A stretch of 64,000 bases of DNA from Streptococcus azizii (lineage in GTDB: Bacteria > Bacillota > Bacilli > Lactobacillales > Streptococcaceae), in contig NZ_MSPR01000003.1 of assembly GCF_001984715.1 (NCBI RefSeq), forward strand, positions 112,819 through 176,818, in the 5' to 3' direction. Shown here piece after piece: positions 27,472-38,246 of this stretch. Both the position numbers and the translations under genes were made by a program. The notes beneath the pieces are model-generated. The model searched no databases. It saw only the letters and a list, made by a program, of their open reading frames with translations, and had not been told where the DNA came from. Each line of letters starts with the position of its first letter. Within the stretch, counting starts at the first letter, position 1.

Positions 27472-28482
27472 ATGAAACAAGACTATCAGCACATTCTACC
27501 TGGCTTATTCCTGTCTATCCTGATAGCAGCCATTGCAAAAGGATTGGCAACCTTTTTTCCTAGCATCGGTGCGGCTAGTTTAGCAATTTGCATTGGTATT
27601 GTACTAGGAAACACAGTTTGTAGGAGTAAGCGTCTGGAAAAGGGAACGAAGTTTTCAGAAAGTAAACTATTAGAATTGTCTGTAGCTTTACTAGGGCTAA
27701 CTGTGACCTTTCAGACGATTGGAGATTTAGGCTTTTCAGGTCTGATTTACATTATTTTCATGATGGTTAGTGTCATTCTCTTCACCTATTTTTTAGGTGG
27801 AAGACTCGGCTTTAAAGATGAACTATCTTTCATGATTGCAGGTGGGAATGCAGTCTGTGGCTCATCAGCTATTGGAGCGATTGCGCCAGCTATCAGAGCA
27901 GATAGTAGGGATAAGGGGCAGGCGATTGTCTTGATAAATCTCTTAGGAACTATTTTGATGTTTGTCCTGCCTGTAGTTGGGGTGCAGCTCCTTGCTTTTT
28001 CAGATTTAGCAAATAGTGCCATGATTGGTGGAATCTTACAGTCTGTAGGACAAGTAGTAGCTTCGGCTAGCCTCATTAGCCCAAGGGTGACCCAATACGC
28101 TACCTTGTTTAAGATTACACGTATTCTTTTTCTAGTGCTTGTGGTGTTTGTCTTTGAGCGCTTAATGGCTAAGAAAAATCAGGTTTCCCCCCTTGAACAT
28201 ACGACTGCCAAATCGATGTTTACGAATGTTCCTTGGTATATTCTAGCTTTTTTGATACTGTGTCTCCTCAATAGCAGCTTCTCGCTCCCTGTCTTTTTTA
28301 GCACAGCTTCAAAACTGTCTAGTTCTTGGTTTGAAATTACTGCACTGGCTGCGATTGGACTCCGTTTGGATTTTAAAAAATTCCTTCAAGAAGGTCCGAA
28401 ATTTCTGATTTACATGGGCTTAATCGGGATGTTTCAGCTAGTGATGGCACTGATGTTGATTTTTATTTTCCAAATTGGTTAG
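27472..28482 (+). CDS. YeiH family putative sulfate exporter (UPF0324)
   Basis: The 336-residue product has about ten hydrophobic spans and the family's marker sequences LELSVALLGLTVTFQTIGDLGF and MIAGGNAVCGSSAIGAIAPAIRA. UPF0324/YeiH members are annotated as putative sulfate exporters but transport has rarely been shown. ATG 27472 has GAGAGG ahead of it and yields the typical MKQDYQHILPGLFLSI start; an earlier in-frame codon at 27442 lies in a RUP-end-like sequence. It is divergent from the yueI-like gene. Confidence 0.85.
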   Translation: MKQDYQHILPGLFLSILIAAIAKGLATFFPSIGAASLAICIGIVLGNTVCRSKRLEKGTKFSESKLLELSVALLGLTVTFQTIGDLGFSGLIYIIFMMVSVILFTYFLGGRLGFKDELSFMIAGGNAVCGSSAIGAIAPAIRADSRDKGQAIVLINLLGTILMFVLPVVGVQLLAFSDLANSAMIGGILQSVGQVVASASLISPRVTQYATLFKITRILFLVLVVFVFERLMAKKNQVSPLEHTTAKSMFTNVPWYILAFLILCLLNSSFSLPVFFSTASKLSSSWFEITALAAIGLRLDFKKFLQEGPKFLIYMGLIGMFQLVMALMLIFIFQIG

Positions 28483-28539
28483 AAGTGGCGAGGAGGAAAC
28501 GCTATCATTGAACTATGTACGAAAAAAACGAGTTTTTCC

Positions 28540-28568
28540 TTGAAAAAAAAGCGATTTTGAGGTAACAT
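28540..28568 (+). promoter_or_regulatory. Promoter of eno
   Basis: TTGAAA (28540-28545), a 17-bp spacer and TAACAT (28563-28568) lie 38 bases ahead of the start. AAAGGAG supplies the ribosome site. Confidence 0.6.
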
Positions 28569-28603
28569 GGTTTAGTAAATAAAATTAACTCAAAGGAGAG
28601 TAA

Positions 28604-29914
<1,311 letters not shown>

Positions 29915-29952
29915 TCTCTTTCACAGAGTAAGGGCTGTAAAGCCTTGATATA

Positions 29953-29988
29953 AAGTACTTTGGGTATTATCCCAAGGTGCTTTTTTGA
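29953..29988 (+). terminator. Terminator of eno
   Basis: AAGTACTTTGGG pairs with CCCAAGGTGCTT through two G-T wobbles, followed by TTTT. Confidence 0.8.
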
Positions 29989-30069
29989 ATCTACTACAAT
30001 AATAGCAAACTACACTGGGATACAGTATCTTTAAAATATAGGCTTTTAAAAACTTTTCTGAAGGAAGGA

Positions 30070-30105
30070 TTGACACCTCTAGTGATATGTGCTATACTGG
30101 TGTCA
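30070..30105 (+). promoter_or_regulatory. Promoter of the metal ATPase gene with a TGACACC/GGTGTCA operator-like repeat
   Basis: TTGACA (30070-30075), a 17-bp spacer and TATACT (30093-30098) preceded by TGC make a strong promoter. TGACACC (30071-30077) and GGTGTCA (30099-30105) are an inverted pair that straddles the core promoter, so a dimeric repressor could cover both. A TGAACA half-site of the kind used by ArsR-type metal sensors follows at about 30119. Confidence 0.65.
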
Positions 30106-30149
30106 TATATAAATAATATGAACAAGCAGTAAAAATTTTTACGTAGCCG

Positions 30150-30240
30150 GGTCTATAAGTGTGTAGACAGCAGAAGTGGTTTAGTATCAAACTGAGCATA
30201 TCTGTGAGACAGTACAAACTGTCCATAGGTGTGCTCTTTT
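30150..30240 (+). promoter_or_regulatory. Structured leader with an intrinsic terminator ahead of the metal ATPase gene
   Basis: The ~175-base leader contains a GTCTA/TAGAC hairpin (about 30151-30168) and a GTTT/AAAC hairpin (30179-30192). It then has a long stem, GAGCATATCTGTG with inner GACAGT pairing to ACTGTC and GGTGTGCTC, followed by TTTTTT. The last is a complete terminator inside the leader, about 35 bases before the start codon, so expression should depend on anti-termination. I do not recognise a known riboswitch class. Confidence 0.55.
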
Positions 30241-30273
30241 TTCTGTTTTCATATATCAAAAGGAGGAAAGGCA

Positions 30274-32136
30274 ATGCATGCTATTGTGAAAACGACAAGG
30301 GGAATTCTTTTTCTTATAGGGACGTTCAGTCTGGGGATGGGACTACTCTTAGAGAATAGCTCAGCAAATGGGAGTGCTGCTTTTTTGCTACTAGCCATTA
30401 TATTGTTAGGAGGTCCCATTGGAAAAGATGTCATCAAGGAGATGCTTGATACAGGAGATTTTCAAGTGGATTTATTGATGGTGTTATCAGCCCTTGGAGC
30501 GATTGTAATTGGTTATTTTAGTGAAGCCGCTATATTGCTCTTTATCTTTGCGACTTCTGAGGTCTTGGAGGACTATGTTTATCGAAAATCTATGAAAACT
30601 ATGGAAACCTTAATGACCCAAGTCCCCAAGCAGGCTAGTGTCTTGCGAAGCGATGGTCAGGTAGAAGTAAGAGCTATTGAAGATATACGGCTTCAGGAGG
30701 TTCTTGTAGTGGCCAAAGGACAGCAGATTGCACTGGATGGGGAGGCACAGGAATCGATGCTGGTAGACGAGAGTCTATTGACGGGGGAGAGTTTACCTGT
30801 TAGGAAAGAAAAGGGAGATCAGGTCTTTGCAGGAACATTGAACGTGGGAGATACCGCTACTTATCAGGTCACTAAAGGAAGCAGCGAGAGTCGCTATGCT
30901 CAAATTGTTTCATTGATTCAATCAGCTAGTAACAGTCAGAGTAAGCGAGATCAACACATCCATCGACTCCAAAAAACATATGTGATAGCAGTTTTGATAG
31001 GGGTCATCGTCTTTATAGCTTGCTTGATTTTGGTTCAAAAGCAGTCCTTGGTTGAAGCCTTTTATCGTGGTATGATTCTATTGACGGTAGCCAGTCCCTG
31101 CGCCCTGATTGCGTCTATTACCCCTGCCATGCTCAGTGCCATGAGTTTTGGAGCTAAAAATGGGATGTTGATTAAAAATGGTCAGGTCTTGGAAACGATG
31201 ATGCAACTATCTGTTCTCTGTGCTGATAAAACAGGAACCTTGACTAGAGGGGCATTTCGAGTGCATGACTATCATTTGGACAAGCCTGAGCTTCTACCGT
31301 CCTTACTCTACATGGAAAGCAGGTCAACACATCCTTTAGCCACTTCTATCTTGACTCATTTTAGGGATATAGACTATGGTGTTCCTGAGTCAGTCGGACC
31401 TGTAAAAGAGCAGATAGGGTATGGTATCCAAATGGGGGATATGGCGATTGGTAGCCAACAGTTTGTCCAATCTTTTGTCGACCCTCAGGATTATTTGAAA
31501 AAAGAAAGTGATGGAACCCTCTTGTTTATTGCGCAGGCTGGTCGAATTGTTGGTTTTATCGAGTTGGTCGACACCTTACGTGATGAAGCCAGTACAACAA
31601 TTACGGCCCTACAACAAGCAGGTGTCGAAGTGGTTATGCTGACAGGGGATAGGGAGCAAACAGCTCAATGTGTCGCTGACCAGTTGCGGATAAAAACCGT
31701 CCATGCCCAGTGTTTGCCAGAGGATAAGGTTGCCTATCTGAAAGAGTATGCAGAGGAGGAGAGAGTAGTTGCCATGATTGGGGATGGTCTCAACGATGCC
31801 CCAATTTTAGCTCATGCAGATATTGGAATTGCCATGGGTGGTGGAACAGATGTAGCATTGGAGATGAGTGATGTCATCATTATCCACAATAACTTGACCA
31901 GAGTATGGCTCCTCCATCAACTTAGCTTAAAATACGGTAGGATTACACGCTTTAATGTTGGATTTTCGATAGCGGTCATTATTTCCCTAGTGGTCTTAAA
32001 TTTTATGGGAATCCTTGATTTGACGAAAGGTGTCTTTTTTCATGAAGTATCAACCATTCTCGTTATTTTAAACGGTTTGAGATTGTTGAAAGGGAAAAAA
32101 GCAGGCATGGAGTTGGCAGATGATACGGACCTATAG
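30274..32136 (+). CDS. pmtA: P1B-type heavy-metal efflux ATPase, PmtA-like (P1B-4 features)
   Basis: The 620-residue ATPase has the actuator motif TGES (170-173), the phosphorylated D318 in DKTGTLT and the hinge MIGDGLNDAP. The membrane metal site reads SPC (274-276) rather than CPC, and the last helices read HEVSTILVILNGLRLL, close to the HEGGT type of P1B-4 pumps. There is no N-terminal metal-binding domain. These are features of Co/Fe(II) exporters such as streptococcal PmtA, a PerR-controlled iron and cobalt efflux pump. I infer ferrous iron or cobalt as substrate. The start ATG 30274 follows AGGAGG; a longer reading from 30229 begins inside the leader terminator. Confidence 0.8.
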   Translation: MHAIVKTTRGILFLIGTFSLGMGLLLENSSANGSAAFLLLAIILLGGPIGKDVIKEMLDTGDFQVDLLMVLSALGAIVIGYFSEAAILLFIFATSEVLEDYVYRKSMKTMETLMTQVPKQASVLRSDGQVEVRAIEDIRLQEVLVVAKGQQIALDGEAQESMLVDESLLTGESLPVRKEKGDQVFAGTLNVGDTATYQVTKGSSESRYAQIVSLIQSASNSQSKRDQHIHRLQKTYVIAVLIGVIVFIACLILVQKQSLVEAFYRGMILLTVASPCALIASITPAMLSAMSFGAKNGMLIKNGQVLETMMQLSVLCADKTGTLTRGAFRVHDYHLDKPELLPSLLYMESRSTHPLATSILTHFRDIDYGVPESVGPVKEQIGYGIQMGDMAIGSQQFVQSFVDPQDYLKKESDGTLLFIAQAGRIVGFIELVDTLRDEASTTITALQQAGVEVVMLTGDREQTAQCVADQLRIKTVHAQCLPEDKVAYLKEYAEEERVVAMIGDGLNDAPILAHADIGIAMGGGTDVALEMSDVIIIHNNLTRVWLLHQLSLKYGRITRFNVGFSIAVIISLVVLNFMGILDLTKGVFFHEVSTILVILNGLRLLKGKKAGMELADDTDL

Positions 32137-32547
32137 TTCTGATCAACAGCATATCTCGGAAGAAGAGACCTAGCTCATCCTGTCATGGAGACATTATACT
32201 CTTTAGAAATCAAAAGGATACCTTGTCAACTCGCCTTGGCAAGCTCTCAACTACCTTCGGCTTCGATTATAATGAAATTAGCGGTGCTAATCTCCTATCT
32301 CACCTTTCACAATTCTTCATTGTGAAAGCTAGCCTACTGTTGATTTTTAAAGGGTATTAGCCCTCTCCTTTTGTACTGACTGGTAGATAGTGGGTAGAGG
32401 CTCTCGCTGGAAGTGTTATCTATGGGGGAAATGGCCAAGTTATATGAAGATTCTGAATTTACAAAACCTTTAAAAATAGTAAGGATACGTTTATCTTGAG
32501 TCAAGATTTTGGTATAATGAAAGCTATTACATTTAAAGGAGATTTTC
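32137..32547. other. Gap holding a RUP-like element and the brnQ promoter
   Basis: Apart from the miniature element at 32196-32356, only a promoter is seen, with TATAAT preceded by TGG near 32513 and an AAAGGAG ribosome site before brnQ. No gene is apparent. Confidence 0.6.
32196..32356. mobile_element. RUP-like miniature element
   Basis: The left end reads ATACTCTTTAGAAATCAAAA and the right end GATTTTTAAAGGGTAT followed by TA. The interior differs from the 16-kb and 34-kb copies and has a CACAATTCTTCATTGTG hairpin. Confidence 0.65.
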
Positions 32548-33873
32548 ATGATTAAAAAGGGTTCCTTAACAGGTTTGCTCCTGTTTGGCATATTTTTTGG
32601 AGCAGGAAATCTGATTTTCCCTCCTACACTCGGTGTTTTATCTGGTGAGAATTTTTGGCCTGCCATTAGTGGATTTGTCTTATCAGGAGTAGGGATTGCT
32701 GTCTTGACCCTTATTATTGGGACCTTGAATCCTAAAGGGTATGTTGATGAAATTTCACGTAAAATTGCGCCGTGGTTTGCAACAGTCTATTTAGTGGCTC
32801 TCTACCTGTCCATCGGTCCTTTCTTTGCGATTCCACGGACAGCTACCACAGCCTATGAAGTAGGGATTGCTCCGCTTTTAGCTACGAATAGTCAATGGGG
32901 CTTACTCATCTTTACGGCTGTCTACTTTATTGCAGCCTATCTCATCTCGCTCAATCCATCTAAAATCTTAGACTTGGTGGGGAGAATATTGACACCTGTC
33001 TTTGCCTTATTGATAGTGGTATTGGTAATATTGGGAGCTACAAAGTACGGTAGTAGCAGTCCTGCAGCAGCCTCTGCTACCTATGTAACGTCGGCTTTTG
33101 GAACAGGATTTCTAGAAGGTTACAATACACTCGATGCCCTTGCCTCTGTCGCTTTCAGCGTCATTGCGGTCGAGACCATGAACCAGCTTGGCTTTGCCTC
33201 GAAAAAAGAATATGTCTCTACTATTTGGATTGTTGGAATAGTGGTGGCTCTAGGATTTAGTGCCCTCTATATTGGTCTTGGATTCTTAGGGAATCATTTT
33301 CCAATACCAGCTGAGGTGATGGCATCTGAGACTAATAAGGGTGTTTATGTACTATCGCAAGCAACACAGGCTATTTTCGGCTCAACAGCTCAAATCTTTT
33401 TAGCCATTATGGTGACCATGACCTGCTTTACGACCACAGTTGGCCTGATTGTATCGACCTCAGAGTTTTTTGTAAAAACGTTTCCACAGTTAGGATATAA
33501 AGTCTATGCAACCCTCTTTACCTTGATCGGGTTTGGGATTGCGAATATTGGTCTATCAGCGATTATTTCCTACTCAGTACCTGTTCTACAAATTCTTTAT
33601 CCGATTACTATTGCTATCGTCCTTTTAGTGATTGTCAATCGCTTGGTTCCCTTATCAAAAATAGGTATGCAACTCACGATTTCCCTTGTCACCATTATTG
33701 CCTTTGCGACGATTATCGCAGATCAGTTCAAATTGGAAGGTATCCATCAGGTCATCCAAGCCCTGCCATTTGCAGAAGCCTCGCTTCCATGGCTGGTACC
33801 AGCAGTTGTCGGGATTCTATTTTCTATCTGCATGCCTGATGGGCAAACAACAGAAGAGTTTACTTTGGAATGA
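32548..33873 (+). CDS. brnQ: Branched-chain amino acid:cation symporter BrnQ
   Basis: The 441-residue product has about twelve membrane helices. It starts with the family signature GLLLFGIFFGAGNLIFPPTLG and includes YLSIGPFFAIPRTATTAYEVG. BrnQ (LIVCS family) imports leucine, isoleucine and valine with Na+ or H+. It is a single-gene unit with its own promoter, flanked on both sides by RUP-like elements. Confidence 0.93.
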   Translation: MIKKGSLTGLLLFGIFFGAGNLIFPPTLGVLSGENFWPAISGFVLSGVGIAVLTLIIGTLNPKGYVDEISRKIAPWFATVYLVALYLSIGPFFAIPRTATTAYEVGIAPLLATNSQWGLLIFTAVYFIAAYLISLNPSKILDLVGRILTPVFALLIVVLVILGATKYGSSSPAAASATYVTSAFGTGFLEGYNTLDALASVAFSVIAVETMNQLGFASKKEYVSTIWIVGIVVALGFSALYIGLGFLGNHFPIPAEVMASETNKGVYVLSQATQAIFGSTAQIFLAIMVTMTCFTTTVGLIVSTSEFFVKTFPQLGYKVYATLFTLIGFGIANIGLSAIISYSVPVLQILYPITIAIVLLVIVNRLVPLSKIGMQLTISLVTIIAFATIIADQFKLEGIHQVIQALPFAEASLPWLVPAVVGILFSICMPDGQTTEEFTLE

Positions 33874-33911
33874 CCCTGTCAAGACTGGTCTCAATCTGGT
33901 ATTTATTTCTA

Positions 33912-34065
33912 ATACTCTTTAAAAATCAAAAGGATACGTTGTCAACTCGTCTCGGTGAGTGAAAAGCTCCAGTGGAGGTTTTCAGCCTGTTCCCTTGAAA
34001 TAGGGTGGAACAGAGTTCTACCTTCGCCTTCGTTTCCTAGTCTACTTTTGATTTTTATTGAGTAT
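33912..34065. mobile_element. RUP-like miniature element (inverted twin of 16001-16153)
   Basis: ATACTCTTTAAAAATCAAAA to TTTTGATTTTTATTGAGTAT, flanked on the left by TA. The body is nearly the exact reverse complement of the copy at 16 kb, including the GGGTGGAACAGAGTTCTACC segment. Confidence 0.75.
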
Positions 34066-34217
34066 AAGTAGTGTGTGCTAGTAGTTGCTGTCTCCACCGT
34101 CGGTGGAGTTGGGGCTAGAATGGATTAACCTATCTAAGGAAGGGAGTTCTCTCCCCAAAACGAAGCCTTGTTGATCTGTTTGTTGGAACAGTCCAGTCGT
34201 TTATATGTAAATCAATC

Positions 34218-34272
34218 AAAACGAATGATGCTAGTCAAGGCAAAGATTGCCTATCTAGGAATCATTCGTTTT
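34218..34272. terminator. Strong stem-loop downstream of brnQ
   Basis: AAAACGAATGAT pairs perfectly with ATCATTCGTTTT, and an inner GGCAA/TTGCC pair extends the structure. T residues follow. It probably ends brnQ read-through. 34066-34217 shows no gene. Confidence 0.7.
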
Positions 34273-34296
34273 TATGATGATAGGGTGCGTTTCTCT

Positions 34297-34403
34297 AGTA
34301 AATTGAAACAAGAGTAGGATAAATACTGAGACAATATAGACATCGACTATAGTCTTATTGAACTCTATAGCAAGCAAGTGTCCTAATTTTGTTTCAATCT
34401 ACT
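34297..34403. mobile_element. Second type of miniature element with 23-bp inverted ends
   Basis: AGTAAATTGAAACAAGAGTAGGA on the left and the complement of AGTAGATTGAAACAAAATTAGGA on the right agree at 20 of 23 positions. They enclose a 107-bp unit without coding capacity. The ends resemble those of streptococcal insertion sequences, so it may be a deletion derivative. No clear target duplication was seen. Confidence 0.5.
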
Positions 34404-34512
34404 GTAGAATGAATCAGATTCTGATGAAATTCAAGTTTTTTCACATCAAATTCTCTAGTTTTTGGGTTCAAAGACGGGTATACTAAAGCTACAAAAGTAA
34501 AGGAGTGATGAA

Positions 34513-35220
34513 ATGAGCTCAATTATATTTTTATTATCGCTATTTCTAGCAGGTTTGCTGTCCTTTTTTTCTCCCTGTATCCTGCCGCTCTTGCCAGTTT
34601 ATGTCGGGGTTTTGTTGGATTCAGATGAAACTAGAACGATAAGATGGTTAGGAGTTGAGATTGCTTGGTATGGAATGATAAAGACTCTCAGCTTCGTTGC
34701 AGGGCTTTCCGTGGTCTTTGTTACTCTAGGATACGGGGCCGGTTTTCTCGGGCATGTTCTCTATACCGATTGGTTTCGCTACATTCTAGGAAGCATCGTC
34801 ATCGTTTTGGGAATCCATCAAATGGATGTGATTACCATTACGCGACTACAAAAGCAAAAAAGTATTTTGTTCAAACAGAATAAAAAACGAAATGATATTT
34901 ACAATGCTTTCTTACTCGGTTTGACTTTTAGTTTTGGTTGGACTCCCTGCGTCGGGCCAATTCTTAGTTCAGTGCTTGCAGTTGCGGCATCTGGAGGAGT
35001 TGGTGCTTGGAAAGGTGCTTTCTTCATGTTGCTCTACACAGTAGGACTCGCTCTCCCTTTTTTACTGCTCGCACTAGCTTCATCCTTTGTTCTACGCTCT
35101 TTCAATAAACTCAAACCGTACATGGGGATTTTGAAAAAAATTGGTGGCGTCCTTATCATTGTAATGGGGATATTGCTCATGCTAGGAAATCTAAATATTC
35201 TTGCTCAATTATTTGGATAA
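34513..35220 (+). CDS. ccdA: CcdA-type thiol-disulfide electron transporter
   Basis: The 235-residue protein has six membrane helices with the two redox cysteines in SPCILPLLPVYVG (C22) and GWTPCVGPILSSV (C146). CcdA passes electrons from cytosolic thioredoxin across the membrane to extracytoplasmic thioredoxin-like proteins. It is the first gene of a three-gene operon with a thioredoxin-like lipoprotein and MsrAB, an arrangement known in Streptococcus pneumoniae (ccdA2-etrx2-msrAB2), where it keeps surface methionine sulfoxide reductase reduced. Confidence 0.92.
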   Translation: MSSIIFLLSLFLAGLLSFFSPCILPLLPVYVGVLLDSDETRTIRWLGVEIAWYGMIKTLSFVAGLSVVFVTLGYGAGFLGHVLYTDWFRYILGSIVIVLGIHQMDVITITRLQKQKSILFKQNKKRNDIYNAFLLGLTFSFGWTPCVGPILSSVLAVAASGGVGAWKGAFFMLLYTVGLALPFLLLALASSFVLRSFNKLKPYMGILKKIGGVLIIVMGILLMLGNLNILAQLFG

Positions 35221-35249
35221 AAGATGTATCATTTAGGAGGTAAAAGCCA

Positions 35250-35870
35250 ATGAAAACCAAAACGTTACTACTTGCTAGTTTCCTTTCAGTAGGACTGTTA
35301 GCAGCCTGCTCATCTCCAAAAGGAGACCTTGGAAAAAAGACAGCTACTAGCTCAATGATGGAAAAAGATAAGAAGATGTCGGATAGCCAGCAGGCTGAGC
35401 AGACAAATGGTATGAAAAAGGAGGAAGGTAAGACAATGAACGATGGAAAACTAGCGCCTGATTTTAATTTAGAAGCTGTGGACGGAAAGACCTATAAGCT
35501 CTCTGATTTTAAGGGAAAGAAGGTCTACTTGAAATTCTGGGCTTCGTGGTGTTCCATCTGCCTTTCTACCCTGCATGATACAGAGGAGCTTGCGAGTCAA
35601 ACAGAAGGTAAGGATTATGTTATTTTGACGGTTGTCTCGCCAGGACACATGGGGGAAAAGTCTACAGAAGACTTCAAAAAATGGTATAATGGACTTGGGT
35701 ACAAACACCTACCAGTCCTCCTTGATCCAAGTGGAAAATTATTGCAAGAATACGGTGTCCGTGCCTATCCAAGCTCAGCCTTTATCGGCAGTGATGGAGT
35801 CTTGGTAGGAATGCATCCAGGCTTTATGGACAAGACCAGTATTGAAGAGAAGCTAACAGAAATCAAGTAG
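35250..35870 (+). CDS. Surface thioredoxin-like lipoprotein (Etrx/TlpA type)
   Basis: A lipoprotein signal ends LLAAC with the lipidated cysteine at 20. A Lys/Met/Ser-rich linker (21-66) follows, then a TlpA-like thioredoxin fold (67-206) with the active site WASWCSIC (C101, C104) and a cis-Pro region RAYPSSAFIG. It should accept electrons from CcdA and reduce MsrAB outside the membrane. Spacing to both neighbours is short (29 and 10 bp). It lacks the extra cysteines of multi-domain reductases. Confidence 0.9.
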   Translation: MKTKTLLLASFLSVGLLAACSSPKGDLGKKTATSSMMEKDKKMSDSQQAEQTNGMKKEEGKTMNDGKLAPDFNLEAVDGKTYKLSDFKGKKVYLKFWASWCSICLSTLHDTEELASQTEGKDYVILTVVSPGHMGEKSTEDFKKWYNGLGYKHLPVLLDPSGKLLQEYGVRAYPSSAFIGSDGVLVGMHPGFMDKTSIEEKLTEIK

Positions 35871-35880
35871 GGGGTAGGGT

Positions 35881-36999
35881 ATGGAAGATAAGTTCAAACT
35901 ATTTCTTGTACTTGGTGGGGTATTACTTGTGGTGATTGCTTTTGCAGTGGGAAATCGATTGTTGATGACTTCCTCAGCACCCTCTACCTCTCACATTAAG
36001 GAGGTCACAATGAGTAAACGGAATGAAGTGAAAAGAAAGGCTGAAAAAGACAATATGAACAAAGAACTGAGAGACATTTATCTTGCGGGCGGTTGTTTCT
36101 GGGGTGTGGAAGAATACTTCTCACGGGTCTCAGGTGTAACCGAAGCTGTGTCTGGTTATGCCAATGGAAAAGGGAATACCACCAAGTATGAATTGATTGG
36201 TCAAACCGGTCATGCTGAAACGGTGAAAGTGACCTATGACAAGAATCAGATATCCCTACGTGAAATCTTACTTCATTATTTCCGCATCATAGACCCCACC
36301 AGTGTGAATAAGCAGGGAAATGACCGTGGTAGCCAATATCGCACAGGAGTTTACTATACTGAAAAGGAAGATTCACCTGTCATTGATGAAGTTTTTGCGG
36401 AACAAGCCAAGAAATTGGAACAGGCACTTGCTGTTGAAAAAGGCCCCTTACAAAACTTTGTAGAGGCAGAGGACTACCATCAAGACTATCTCAAGAAAAA
36501 TCCGAATGGTTACTGCCATATCAATGTCAATCAAGCTAGCTATCCTGTCATTGATGAAGGCTTATACCACAAACCAAGTGATGAAGAAATCAAGAAGAAG
36601 CTGACCGCGCAAGAGTATGCCGTAACGCAACAGAACGATACAGAACGTGCTTTCTCCAATCGCTATTGGGACCAATTTGAGGATGGAATCTATGTAGATA
36701 TTGTAACGGGTGAACCCCTCTTTTCTTCCAGAGATAAGTATGATTCTGGTTGCGGGTGGCCTAGCTTCTCAAAGCCGATTAGTCCAGATGTGGCAACCTA
36801 TAAAGAGGATAGGAGCTTTAATATGGTACGAACAGAGGTGAGAAGTAGAGTGGGTGATTCTCATTTGGGACATGTCTTTACAGATGGTCCCAAGGATAAA
36901 GGAGGACTTCGCTATTGTATCAATAGCCTCTCCATTCGCTTTATTCCAAAAGCAGAGATGGAAAGCAAAGGATACGGCTATCTCTTAGAGTATGTGTAA
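35881..36999 (+). CDS. msrAB: Membrane-anchored methionine sulfoxide reductase MsrAB
   Basis: An N-terminal helix (about 8-28) anchors a fused enzyme of 372 residues. MsrA spans about 65-220 with catalytic C72 in GCFWG. MsrB spans about 235-370 with SGCGWPSF and catalytic C346 in [11 protein letters not shown]. The two domains reduce the S and R epimers of methionine sulfoxide. The upstream genes supply reducing power, so this operon repairs oxidised surface proteins under host or self-made peroxide. After the stop come ~500 bp of repeats. Confidence 0.95.
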   Translation: MEDKFKLFLVLGGVLLVVIAFAVGNRLLMTSSAPSTSHIKEVTMSKRNEVKRKAEKDNMNKELRDIYLAGGCFWGVEEYFSRVSGVTEAVSGYANGKGNTTKYELIGQTGHAETVKVTYDKNQISLREILLHYFRIIDPTSVNKQGNDRGSQYRTGVYYTEKEDSPVIDEVFAEQAKKLEQALAVEKGPLQNFVEAEDYHQDYLKKNPNGYCHINVNQASYPVIDEGLYHKPSDEEIKKKLTAQEYAVTQQNDTERAFSNRYWDQFEDGIYVDIVTGEPLFSSRDKYDSGCGWPSFSKPISPDVATYKEDRSFNMVRTEVRSRVGDSHLGHVFTDGPKDKGGLRYCINSLSIRFIPKAEMESKGYGYLLEYV

Positions 37000-37058
37000 G
37001 ATTTGTCCACTATCACATACTGCTGGGATTAGAATACGGCAAAGCGAGTTCCAATAAT

Positions 37059-37355
37059 CTGGGAGATTGAAACAGTTCGGTGAACTGTTTCAACTGGTCA
37101 CCTAGAAACACGAAAGTGACCACAGGAGTTCGGTGAACTGTTTCAGCCTGAGCCTAGAAATTTGAGAGCGAAGTGGGCAAGGTTGGAAATAGGGAAACGG
37201 AGTTTCAAACGACCACTTTTTTAATGAAAGGTGGCAGGCTGAAAACCTCCACGGGAGCTTTTCACTCGTCGAAGCAATAAAAGAGACGCAGCTGTTTCAG
37301 ATTTAGTCAATTACAGCTGTGGCTACCTTTAGGTATAAACTAAACGACTATACCA
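37059..37355. repeat. Longest copy of the composite intergenic repeat
   Basis: The first third (to about 37160) is the reverse complement of 59822-59948, and the rest (from about 37165) is the reverse complement of 386-575. This copy joins modules found separately elsewhere. It includes a GAAACAGTTCGGTGAACTGTTTC palindrome and CCTCCACGGGAGC. No gene lies in 37000-37511. Confidence 0.8.
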
Positions 37356-37511
37356 GACTTTGATGTTGGGAGAATGCCTGTTTTCTAGCTAACATAATCA
37401 GTACAAGGCGGAGTTATTCGCCTTGTTTGTCGATTGAATGAAGAGACGTTTTATACGGCCTTTGTAGCTCGAAGAGAGATTAGAAAGAGCAGATAAGGGG
37501 AGGAGAATCGT

Positions 37512-38246
37512 ATGTATAAAATGATGATTGTAGAAGATGAGTACCTTGTCCGGCGAGGGATTGCCTCCTTGATTGATTTTAAGCAATTAGATATGGAAGT
37601 CCTTGCAGAGGCTGAAAATGGGGTGGAGGCTTGGGAATTATTTCAGAAGGATCCGGTAGATATCTTGCTAACGGATATCAATATGCCCTGTATGAACGGT
37701 ATTCGACTAGCACAGTTGGTCAGGGAACATTATCCTATGACCCATATTGTCTTTTTGACGGGCTACGATGATTTTGAATATGCTCTTTCCGCACTTAAAT
37801 TAGGAGCGGACGATTATCTGTTGAAGCCCTTTTCTAAGGTGGATGTGGAAGCGATGCTGACCAAGGTCAAGAGTAAGCTCGAACAGGAGGAAAAGCGTCG
37901 GCAGATTAGTGATTTAGTGCAACAAAGTGAGTCCTCTAGTCTCGCTCTACTAATCCAAGAGCGATTAACAGAACAGAATCTGTCTCTCAAAACCTTGGCA
38001 CAGGATCTAGGCTTCAGCCCTTCGCACCTCAGTGTAGTATTGAAAAAGGAACTAGGCATGCCCTTTCAAGACTATCTGATTCAGGAGCGAATGAAAAAAG
38101 CCAAATTACTACTATTGACGACGGATTTGAAAATTTATGAAATAGCAGAGCGGGTCGGATTTGACGATATGAATTATTTTTCGCAACGGTTTAAGCAGAT
38201 TGTGGGAGTGAGCCCGCGACAATTTAAAAAAGGGGAGCAGGGATGA
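37512..38246 (+). CDS. Response regulator, AraC type (YesN-like, TCS09/ZmpR-like)
   Basis: The receiver domain (1-120) has the acidic pair E8/D9, the phosphoacceptor D55 in LLTDINMP, and K105 in LLKPF. Residues 150-240 are an AraC helix-turn-helix pair (LSLKTLAQDLGFSPSHLSVVLKKELG and IYEIAERVGFDDMNYFSQRFKQIVGVSPRQF). Length 244. Position right after ccdA-etrx-msrAB is as for pneumococcal TCS09. It overlaps the kinase gene by four bases. Confidence 0.92.
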   Translation: MYKMMIVEDEYLVRRGIASLIDFKQLDMEVLAEAENGVEAWELFQKDPVDILLTDINMPCMNGIRLAQLVREHYPMTHIVFLTGYDDFEYALSALKLGADDYLLKPFSKVDVEAMLTKVKSKLEQEEKRRQISDLVQQSESSSLALLIQERLTEQNLSLKTLAQDLGFSPSHLSVVLKKELGMPFQDYLIQERMKKAKLLLLTTDLKIYEIAERVGFDDMNYFSQRFKQIVGVSPRQFKKGEQG

